Made by a program: the position numbers and the translations under genes. A DNA stretch of 64,000 bases from positions 427,309-491,308 of the forward strand of contig CACVBU010001205.1 of the NCBI GenBank assembly GCA_902728285.1, in the 5' to 3' direction. Below the pieces are notes generated by a model. That model searched no databases, was not told the DNA's origin, and saw only the letters and a list, made by a program, of their open reading frames with translations. Shown one piece after another: positions 38,001 through 50,000 of this stretch (within the stretch, counting starts at the first letter, position 1; the number at the start of each line of letters is the position of its first letter). This stretch comes from Clytia hemisphaerica (Eukaryota; Cnidaria; Hydrozoa; Leptothecata; Clytiidae).

Positions 38001-41000
38001 ATTTTTTGATTTTTTGTGCAATGATGCAAAATGGCAATGCCTAAAATGTGACGAGGCCCGATTTTCAAAAAAAAAATTTTTCCGGCCGAAAATGCCAAAA
38101 TATGCCGTAAAAACTGTTTTTTTGGCGTTTTCTCAAGATTTTATCATTAGTTTTTTCTGACTTTTGCTCAAAGATGCGCATTAACAATGCCCAAAACACG
38201 GCCGAGTTCGATTTTTGAGAAAAAGTTTTTTTCGGTTGAAAATGCCGGAAATCGCCGTGTTTGCAGATTTTCATTGTATTTTTTTCTTCTATTCATTTCT
38301 ATGTTTTTTTACACAGAAACATTATTGATAACAATGCTTACCATCAAGCATGATTCAATTATCAATAAAACTGATTTTTTTGCGACCAGAACTTTCTATT
38401 TATTTTTTTCCTACAACCCTTCCCTCTCTCCCCATCAACAATCAATGATAAACGCTATATTTTCTGACTGATTTTTTTTTCATTTTTCTCCTCGCATTGC
38501 TATCTAAATTTCATCATCAGGTAGGTCCATTCAGCATCTAGCTTGTTAAGAAAATATTTGGCCGGAAATTGCAGTTTTTGCAGATTTTCATTGGGCTTTT
38601 TCCTTATATTTCTTTGTTTTTTCACACAAAAGCATTATTGATAACAATGCCCACCATCAAGCATGATTGAATTCTCAATAAAACTGATTTGTTTCGCCTA
38701 GATTTTTCTAAAATCGTCGGAACAGCCGAAATTGCCGGGTTTTTTTGCACAAAGATGCGTATTAGCCATGTTCAAAACATGGCTGAGTCCGATTTTTAAG
38801 AAAACATATGGCCGGAAATCGCCGTTTTTGCAGATTTTCTTTGGGGTTTTTCCTTATACCGGGTGACCCACGAAAAAGTATAAGAGTTTGGAGGGTAACT
38901 GTGCCCAAAAAAATTGAATTTTAACTAAATTCTTTTTTTATGGTAAAGAGGAAAGGCAAACTTAAATTTTGATGTATCTTTTTTTAATTTTGGAAAAGTA
39001 GTTATTGAGATATGGAGGTTAAAAAACAGTTAAAAAACGTCAAAAAAGACAGTATCATTTTTGTCCAAAATTCGATATTACTTATTTCTTTCTTCACGAA
39101 ACTTTTAAGACAAAGAAATAGCAAATGATCAAAGGAAAGATGTTTGTTCTGATACAAATTTGATACTGTCTTTTTTGACGTTTTTTGACTGTTTTTAATA
39201 ATGATTTTTGACTTTATGCCTCCATATCTCGATGACTACTTTTCCAAAATTAAAAAATGATACATCAAAATTTAAGTTTGCCTTTCCTCTTTACAATGAA
39301 ATAAGAATTTAGTTAAAATTCAATTTTTTTCGGACACGGTTACCCTCCAAACTCTTATACTTTTTCGTGAGTCACCCGGTATTTCTTTGATTTTTCACAC
39401 AAAATCATTATTGATAACAATGCCCAACATCAAGCATGATTGAATTCTCAATAAAACTGATTTTTTTCGCCCAGAACTTTCTAAAATCGTTGGAACAGCC
39501 TAAATTGCCGGGTTTTTTTGCACAAAGATGCGTATTAACCATGTTCGAAACATGGCTGAGTCCGATTGTTAAGAAATCATTTGGCCGGAAATCGCCATTT
39601 TTGCAGATTTTCATTGGGGTTTTTCCTTATATTTCTTTGATTTTTCACACAAAATCATTATGGATAACAATACCCAACATAAAGCATGATTGAATTCTCA
39701 TTAAAACTGATTTTTTCACCCAGAACTTTCTAAAAATCGCCAGAACAGAAGAAAATCGCCGGAAAAAACGGTTTCTCCTTGTTTTGTTTGAAGATTAATA
39801 TTTGATGTGGCATATTCTATGAATAATATTATGAAGAATATTTTCGGATTTGAAACGGAATAGAAAATGGAGAACAAAAGATATAAAATGCAAATAAATT
39901 ATTTGAACTAACCAAATTAAGAAAAAAGGAAATAAGTTACATTAGATCAAACTTATAGTGAAACGCACCTCTCACATATAACTCACATTCACGTCTCTCA
40001 GTGTTAGACAGATTTCTATATTATGTACAGAATTTACTAGCCTGGATATCCAAGCTCAAAATTTTAGAAAAAATAAGTTTTACCTCCAGCCAGACAAAGT
40101 TCTAAAATTATAGAGCTTGGTTCACCTAGAAATCAGGTGAACCCCTGTTGACAGATTTTCCTGCATGAATCCCATGGCTGCAAATAAATATATGCACATA
40201 ATGACATGCATAATTGCAAGATGGCACCCCAGCAGTGATAAATCAATTTAGAATGGCAGCCTTGACCATAAAATATAGACAGTGTGGTGGAAAGTCTGTT
40301 AGACAGAAAAGTGCAAAGTGAATTTTGGAAAACAATTTTTTTCAAAATCCAACCCGAAACAGCAATATAAAATTGGCAAACAGAAAAGAAGAATTGAAGC
40401 AGAATAAAGATATACCTTTAGTTCTTTACACGATGCAACCAAGTCATTAAGAAGATTAAAACAAGAATATCTAAGCAAGTAATTGAAAAGAAAACAACCA
40501 GAACATCTAAAAATTCCCATGTTTTGATCTTCCCACTTCTTCCCTACCATTATTGTTATTTTTATTTGGATGCGTGGTCAAACACCCAAGGGAGATAATT
40601 AGGTATTCTATTATTATTTGCTTCGAAAAAGAAAAATCAGGGAGATTTGCAAAGCAGCGTACGCGCCTTGCTGATCGCCCGCGCGGTCCATCCAAATACT
40701 TAGGCGAACACTTCAAGTCGGCTCGCATAATTTCTTATACGCGCGCCACCATTCAGATCTCTGATTCGCTAGGACCAACCAATCAGAATATCCGCATAAT
40801 CATCCTCAGATCAGAATGCAGATGATCTAGGTAAACCAGAGACCGTAAACATAAGAAATATCAAAATCAAGAAAAAAGTTTACGGGCTGGATATCCAGGC
40901 TAAGAATTTACAATCGATAAACAGACTCTCATTTCCCTACAGGGTGTCCCATAATAACAGATTTTGATGAGCAGTAGATTTTATTGTTTTATGGGACACC

Positions 41001-44000
41001 CTGCGGAGATAATTGTTGCTGAAAAATTCAAGAATGTTAAATCATGATGAATGCCAAATTCTTCAGAATTGTAACAATCAAAATGTTTATTCAATTTTTT
41101 CTACACAAAGTAGAGTTGATTTTCTCAAATAGCAACTTGAAAAACACGGGGTTACGATAATCGGCATTATCTTTTACAACAATATTTCCATTTTGAAGGA
41201 CAGGGGACTGGTCAATGAAACTGCTCTCGATTAAATTGATTGTGTTATCATCGTTGAATTTCATTGGTTGGTATGTATCATCTACCTTTTCCTTAAAAAA
41301 AGGTAAATGGTAAAAGGTAACTTCGTATTCTTCTTCTTCTTTCAAATGCTCCATTAATTCATCTATTGTTATGCTTGTAAATTCGAAGGAAGTGTAAATT
41401 CTTGTCGCGTCATCCACAGTGATTGTGTGAAACGTTACCTTGGGGAAAACAGCTTGAATAATAATATTCCAAAAGTCATAGATTGCATAATGATTACCAC
41501 CAACATATTTCTCCCAACAATAGAAATCAATCTCTTTGGACGATGAACATTGAACTTTTAAATGAGGTGAATATTTTTCACGCCAGTCGTACCGTGGATT
41601 GATCATTTGATCCATTAGAATTTGATGCAAGTGTGGATCGAATGCATGCTTGGTATTATATGTATATGGATTGGGATCTGGGGTGCGACTTAGAATAAAG
41701 TTTTCTTTTCGTATCCAATCAAGAAATAATTCATCGCTAGTATAATCAAAACTCCATACGACGAAATCGCTTTCTTTTCGTTCCCACATTTTTTTCGCTT
41801 TCTTGATCACTGAAATCTGTTTTTTTAAAGTATGTACCTGGTACCCATCTACCAAAAAGAAAATCGTTTGTTTGCTAGTAATGTTATTATATGGCATGTT
41901 TTCCAACACCTTTATCAATTCATTACCATCAGTCCGTGTTATAGCTTGGAAATCAGTCTCGAAAAATTCTCTATAATTTTCCTCAGTAAACCGAACCAAG
42001 CAGCTTTGTATTGGAGAAAATGCCCAAAATGTAAAGCAAGGTTTATCCAATATTGATTTGACTAAGTATTTTAACTGTGTATCCATGTAATTTAAGTTTT
42101 CAAAATTTATATTAGGATTTCCTACAGCCTCATCCTTGATTATAATAGTCGGAATAAGGGTGATGTTTCTGACTTCTAAACACGATGAAACCATCAGGTC
42201 TCCCCTAGTAATTGATGCCAATAAAAGCACACCAAAACAAAGGGAACTCAATGGGAGGTTATTTGTATACATTGTTCGCTAAAATGTTAAAGTATAAGTG
42301 TTATTTTATGACTTCATCATATTATTGACTTAAGGCTTGGGGACACGAGAAGTTTTTTTCGCGTTGGTGCAATGCAACATGCTCTATCTCATCAACACAA
42401 GAAAAAAAGTCCATGTCTCATGGTTTCTTTCTTTGTTTCATGGGACAAAAAGAGAAATACCCAAAAGACACGCTGATTTTGTCCCTGAATCGATTTTGCT
42501 TCATTGTCCCAGGGACAAAAGTGAGATTTGACTTTTATTGGTAGAAGGTAAAAGGGGTTGGAGACAGGAGAAAGTGTTTCAGGTTGATGGGATGGAGCAT
42601 GTTGCATTGCACCAACGCGAAAAAAATTTCTCGTGTCCCAAAGCCTTTAGAGTTTTTGAATCATGATCGAAATTGTTTAGACTTGACGTGATACAGTACC
42701 ATTTTTTAATTAAAAATTTCCTCCATATTTCGTTTAAAATAAATATGATAAACAAATTTTGAATTCAATCAATTTATGCATTTATTCAAGGTCTGGGCTC
42801 TAGTGAGTCCATCTGTTGATTGAAATTTTCTCCATAATTCCTTTAAAATAAATATGATAAACGAATTTTGAATTCGTTTATTCATTTAATTTATGTTTGT
42901 ATTCAAGGTCTGGGCTCTAGTGAGTCGTCCATCTGTTGATTGAAATTTTCTCCATAATTTGTATAAATAAAAAAAGGATAAAGAAATTTTGAATTCAATC
43001 AATTTATGTTTGTATTCAAGGTCTGAGTTTCAATCTGTTGATTGAAAATTTCACTGTAATTCGTTTAAAATAAATATAAACAAATTTTGAATTCAATCAA
43101 TTCATGTTTGTATTCAAGGTCTGAGCTCTAATAGTGTGTCCATCTGTTGATTGAAACGTTTCTCCATAATTCGTTTAAAATAAATAGGATAAACAAATTT
43201 TGAATTCAGTTAATCAATTTATGTTTGTATTCAAGCTCTCGATTGGAATGGTCCGTCCCAACTGTTGATCGAAAATTTCTCCATAACTCGTTTAAAATAA
43301 ATACGATAAACCAATTTTGAATTCAGTTAATCAATTTATGTTTGTATTCAAAGTCTTGATTCAAATGGTCCATCCCATCTTGATTAATCTTTTTTCTATA
43401 ATTTGTATAAAATATTTATGTTATATTGATGATGTTTGTTGATTGCTTGAAAAACCTTTCAAGAAAAATGTTTTCGCCGGAACGTTCTCTTTACGAATTT
43501 TTAAGAATTCAATAATCTTTTGTAAATATACAGTATGGCTGTGCTAAATAGATTTTAATTAAATTGTTCACGAAAACTGGTATAGTTGAAGTGGAAATCT
43601 TATTTAAATCCCAAACTTAAAAACATTAGCAGCTGATTGTGTAATTTACTTACCAGAATTGATTTTGCATAGTACCTCCTTTTAGTATGTCTTGTTAAAT
43701 TTATTTAGAAAGCATTTGTGGACCTACCTGGGGGTAATTTTGCTCAGTTTGAGGGTTATTTTGAATGTCCAGGGGGTCAAAATTCACAACGTCCGGGCGT
43801 AAATTTCTAAAAAAAGTTATATCCACCACCCCCCCCCTAATTTAATTTTTTCTCTAGAAAAGCCCAATGAGATAGTGTTGCTGTTAATAGCTCCTTTTCC
43901 AGGCTCTATCTAAAAAATCTTACAAAAAAACCTAAATAATATCTGGTGACGTGGATTTCGCAAATTTGTGTCTAAAAATGGTCAAAAAATGCCATTCATC

Positions 44001-47000
44001 CTATTTTCTTGGAATCATTTGTTTTTTTGTGATTGGTTTAAAACTTGGTGAATTTGTAAACTTGATACATTTAACGTATCGTTCACCATTATGAAACCAC
44101 AGATTTATAAAATCCGAAAGGCTAGATGTCGTGCTTTAAGCTCTTCCGAGCAATAAAAAATAAATATCGGAGAAAATATTGTTGCTATTGTTTTCGAAAG
44201 CCCGCGACGCTTCTGATTGGTCAAGCGCTGATATTCTATTGTAATTTCACGTGACCTTGGTAGGATTTCCTACCTAACTAAGGCACACTTTTCAGCCAAA
44301 GCATGAAATTGACTTTGCTGATTTTTTGCTGATGTTTTGCACACTGATGTAAAATGGTATTGTTTAAAATCTGATAGAGCCCGATTTTGGAAAAAAACCT
44401 TTTGGAAAATTTTAGTCATAAAGTGCCTAAAAATGGTGTTTTCCTGATTTTTTACACAATGATGCAAAATAGTAATTAAAGGGATAATCAGATGGTTTGT
44501 AATATTTGGCATGTGGGATCCTTCTATTGTCCTGAGCAAAATCATATTTTAAGATTTTGCTCAGGACAAATATTTTGGCTAACTATTTTCCAAAGTCGAG
44601 ATATTTAAGTTACAAGTTTTTAGCTTTTAGGATAAAAACAATAGAATTTCAACATAAGAACCGTCTAAGAACTCAAAAATTTCAAATTTTGATATCTCGA
44701 TTTCGGAAAATTGTTACAAAAAAAAACTTTGAAAGTTTTACTAAGTACCACAGAGGGTTTCTATAATCTAAATATCTCTAAATAATCATCCGATTATCCC
44801 TTTAAAATGACTTCAAGATTTGTTAAAAGAAAAAGTTTTCGCCAAATTTGGTCCAAATTTTGGGTTTGTGGAAGTTGTTTCATAAGATTTTATCTTCAAG
44901 GACCTAGAGTTATCTTTACATGAAAGAAAGGATTGTTTTTACACCCCTGTGTACCAGACCCGCTTGGGCTCCAGCCCCACTGGAAAATTAGGCAAAAGTT
45001 CCGTCCCCGGTGGGAAAAATACCTCAGAATTTCAGCCCCACTTAAGTAGAAATTGACTTTGATTTTATCCCCATTCGAAATTCATTGTTTAGAAATTGCA
45101 CTCCATAACCATCCCACTGGATTTTTTAACCTTGGAACGATAGAATTTTTATCCCCGCTGTAGGAAAAAAGTTCACCGGGGCTGTGAGCAGAGAAATGTA
45201 AAGAGATGGAAAAACAGCTTCTTGAGAACAATAGACAAGCGGCTCGTCATATACCCTTAAGGGAGTTTGTTTCAAGCTATTGGATTTCTTTTGTTGTTGC
45301 TTTAAAAAAGTTGTATATGTACTAAAGTTCCTTCGGCTATACCTTTACTGATCGTATCTAGCGCCCTTCTAACGCGCAACTACGCCTTCCACGCTCCACT
45401 GGGCAGCAACTTAGCAATTGCTGTCCAGCCCTCCTAAACTTTAGTGTTGTTTCGGCAGCGATCGGCGGCGGACCTGCTCAGGACATAGGTTTGTAAGTAT
45501 CCTTTTCTTATTTATAACACGATTGTAGAGCGTTGTCATTATTAAATATTAGTTTATTGTAACTGCATAGTCTCCCGTTCCTGTCTGCAAATAGGATTAG
45601 GTTCTACTCCCCTAGGTTCCTCTAGCCCGCCCCTTTCGTAGTCTAGACTCACTCACCCACTGCGTCTTATTCGTCTGCTAGGCAAGCACTCGGATAAGGC
45701 TCCAGTACATTGGCGCCCAACGAAATTAAACAGTGGTCTTTCTTTTGTTTCTTAAAGCCTTACTGGCTAATGATTACTTTTCTTTTCACCCGAAGCTAAA
45801 GAATTAAGAAATCACTCCCGAGTCTAGGGAAAGGGTTCTATAGGATTTCTTCCTTTCTTGGGGTGGGGTTCCAGATACTCTGTAGAATTCCATCGCATGG
45901 ACCTGTAAGGAAGGTTATCTTTTACTGCATATCCCTAATCAAAAGCGGTTTTAAGCTATACCCAGCAAACAAAATAAGGTCCGGGATTCTAAACCATCGG
46001 GTGGGCGATAGGACGCATCCCCAGTTTGATAACGGAATCCACAAGACCAGGGTGCACTGTCCTCTATAAGGTGCGAACGCTGTTAAGCAAGATGTAGGAG
46101 TGTGTGTGATGAGAGGAGTGTTGAGAGTTGACGTAGAAAGTTAGAAATATCAGAGTGACGCTGTAGTCGTGTAACGACTGTCACTCTTCTCGCGTTTTTG
46201 TTTCGAGCTTGGGCTGCCTCGAATCTTTTTCATGAATGGGAAGAAATTAAGGACCAGTTGCCTAGGCCCACACGATGTGGATGAGAATTAGCTAGTGCCG
46301 GAGTCCCAGCGCGCGGTGAGCCGCCAGTGGTTGATTTTCATTTGCCTTTGTGTTCGATAGAGATATTATGCGAAATTGATGTATTGAAACATCTTTCAGA
46401 GTTTACGGTTTTATTGAGATATAATTTGAGGATATTGAGATCCTGTAGTAACTGATGTATTGAGACATCTAGAGTAAATGATTTCACGAAGATGTGATTT
46501 GAGAATATTGAGATTTTCATTCCACTATAGGGCCCTATAGGGAGTGGACAATGTACTTCGGGACCCAAGCGTCCAGGTTTTAAACTCGAAGTATGGGCCA
46601 AAAGTTTCAGATATTTTTTTTCTCTTTTTTAGTTTTTTTCAATTTTTTTTGTTTTTTTTGAACTTTTGGTCGCAAAAATAGAAAATGAGAATTTTTTTTC
46701 AGTTAATGCGGCAAGTGTGTAGAGATTGTTTGATAAACGAAAATTGAAGCCGCTAGACTACAGGTGTTTGTAAACGAACAGAACAAACACCTGTTTAAAC
46801 AAAAAAGAACGATGTTTGTATATTAGATCAGAGTTTAATTCTAGATAGACGCTGCTGATCTAATCGCATGGGTTGCGAAATTCGATAGGAATTCGCTCAT
46901 GCAGTGGCAAATTTTGAGTGTCGTGAGATGCAAGAAAAATCAAGTGATTTGTTTTATTTCTTTTCGTTTGTTTCCATTCTTTTGAATAGTGTTTACCATT

Positions 47001-50000
47001 TGCGCTAAGCAATTTGGCATCTATAAGGTACATCTTCGTAAGACTTCGAGTGATTTTAAAATAAGAAAGATATCTTTGATCTAAACTCACATTAAAGAAA
47101 TAAAACAGAGACAGTGTCGGCACTCGATGTCATACGAAGATCATTTTAGTCCCCTAGTGTTTGAGGGAAATCGCCCAATGCCAGGATTAAGATCTAGACC
47201 GGAGATGTTGAGTCCAGACGGTAGTAACCCAATAGATTCCACCAAACCCAATCCCGGGATAGCGATGAGATAGTTCAGACACTTTCAAAAGCCCTTAAAT
47301 ACGTAACGAAGTCTAAGAAACCGTCTGCACCCAGGGTTGTCGAAGATCCAAGAGATCCGAATGAAGGGGGAAGAACCTGTTGGTGATTTCACCAGCCGGT
47401 TCTACAAAATCTTTAGGAGGGGGAAAGCTACAAATGGGGAAAGTCTATTGATGTATTTGTACATCTCGGGCTTAACGTTAAAAACTCCAAGAAATGGTGG
47501 TCTCAGGCGGACCTGATTATAAAGTCCATTGGGGTAGGAAACTAAATGGGAAGTGTTATCAGCACTTCCCAGTGACCACTAAAAGAAACAACATGACTCT
47601 CTTTCTAAGGGTAGAAGATAGGAACCTGCTAGCGCGATCTAGGTCCATTAATTGTACTAAGCGAAAAAAACATACCGTGCTCATAACAAAAGATAATAAG
47701 GCGTACCATATTGACAAACGCGGCCGTATTGACCTCTTAGGTAGCAATATACGAGACAGGGTTCTCTTCCCACACTTGGTACGACCTCCTAGGGGCTTCA
47801 ATACAAAAATATTCCTTAAAAATCCTGTCATCATGGACCAACCAAGTTTGCTACAAATGGTAGCCGAATCAGAACGCACGTTAGAAGAACTAATTAAGAT
47901 ACAGGGTAGCCCGAGTGGGTCAGGATCTATTGTCGAGGGTATTGGCATGGGATTAGCTTCAGTCTTGGAAGCTGCAGGGTCAACAGGGGATAAGGTTATT
48001 TCAAGTTTAGGCCGCGCTATCAAGGATACCATTAGTGGCGTCGCGGGTGGCGGTGAAAAAATTATTACAGCCATTGGGGAATCCGGGGGTAAACTCATAA
48101 CGTCGACAGGTACAGCGGTTAAAGATAGTCTAACGGGAGTCTCTTTTGTATTCAAAGAAATATTTGGTGGAATACCCGGAATGATTATTTGGGTTATACT
48201 GCTTCCGTTAGGGGTGTATGTCGTTTACCTTAGAATAACGGGACAGATCGGTGGCTGTAGAACATGTAGGAACTGTCTGGGTACGGCTGGCTCGGAAACC
48301 TCATTACAAAGTAACGAACCCCCTGCCCGAGAAACAGAAGTATACGATGTACCACGTACATTAGAAGAGCGCATGGCACGGCCCTTCCCAGAGTATGCCT
48401 CGGTCACCCTTAGACCTGTACCCGAGCCGCCGGCACCCAGGCAGAGCGAAGTAGAGCGAGTAAGGCGACGAAGACAGTTAAATCGCCAACGGCTTAATAA
48501 AGCCATAAATCTATTGGATGAAAGGACATTTTACGCAGAAACACAGTAATGTGTACGTTTTTTATTTTATATTCTATGTTTTTTTTGTTTTTGTTTTGTT
48601 TATTGTGGTTTGTTTAATGGTTAAACAGCTTATAAATACGAACGAGTTGAAGCAGTTTAACTGGTGTGTACATAGATGCGAATAGGTTGAAACGGGTTAA
48701 CGGATGAGCATTGTTGATTTTGTCTAGTGACTACTGACGAACAGTACACGGTCCAGTAGTTAAACGGTGTTTGACACCTGCTGTTCATGAAAAAATTAAT
48801 TTTAATCCGTTTGTAATAACCGCATAGTTGACTTCTTTTCTTACAGTTTCCTCAATACGCTTTCAGAAAAGAAGAAAAGAGGTTCTAGGTAAGTATATAT
48901 ATATATATTTTTTTTCATTTGCTTTCGAGAGATAATGGTGTTTTTCCGTCCGCACCCAATTTTCGGTGGTGTCCGCCGACAAAACCCAGTGGGGGTGCAC
49001 CTACTGGGAAACCACACGTTCCAGGGTTTTAGCTCCCCAATGAATTTTTTCCGTTTAATGTCGCTTCTTGTGATGCAGGCACCAGACGACATTACCGAGT
49101 CTGAGGAGGACCATACGGCGAACATCATCGGATCCTTGACTTGGGAAGCAAACTTCCTAGAATCAAGGATCATGATGTACGAAGAACTCCTCCTTCCCCT
49201 ACTTGCCCAGATGTGCGACTCCACCGAGTTTGATGTGCGGCAAGTAAGTATTGTTCAGGATCTGGACGGATCGTCTCGACATGGCGGTAGTCACCGCCCG
49301 GGTCCTGACCGATAGGTTAAACACCAGGTTGTTCAGTGAGGTCCGTCTGCGAAGGCGGCAGAGTGCTTCGGATGCCCTTAGTTTGGATGGAAGGTTAGTG
49401 CGTCGTATCCGTAGATATTTGGAACGTGGGATCCCTCACGGGAGAAGACGTCCCAATCCGATGGATACGGTCGACTAAGGGGTCCAGGCACTCTACCTGA
49501 AATTAAACATATGCTTTCAAGTTTTTCAAGAGATTTTTAAATTTGACCTTTTCCTCAGTATCTTTCAGGAATTTTTTTATGAAAAAAGAAGCAATGACGT
49601 ACAAGGTAAATTACGCAAACTCCGTAAGTATTCTACAAGTACCGCAGGCATCGTTCCGCCTTGCCTGTCTTGCCTGTATTTTTTTATCCCTAAAATCACA
49701 ATCAATCTTCAGTTTTTTTTAGAAACAGATTCCACTGTAACAAAGGTCAACTTGCTTTCTTTCTTAAAATTTTTTCTTGTTAAACTTTCATCTGAATGAG
49801 GTCTGAAATTCGAGTTCTCTTCTTATCGGGTCGGAATTTAAAGGTGTAGAAAGTTCTATAAAAAATCGTTTCATTTTTAAAGGAGAGAGAGAAAAAAAAA
49901 AAGGGAAACGAGAAATTCGAAGTTGGGACTGCACTCCGTATTAAATTTTTATTTTATATTCTATGTTGAATTAACGATTTTTTTTTATATATATTTATAG

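Noticed and set aside
47559-48155. 198-aa antisense ORF opposite the env-like frame
   Set aside because: It is a shadow of the sense frame. The sense strand has the transmembrane segment and the orientation set by the primer site and LTRs.
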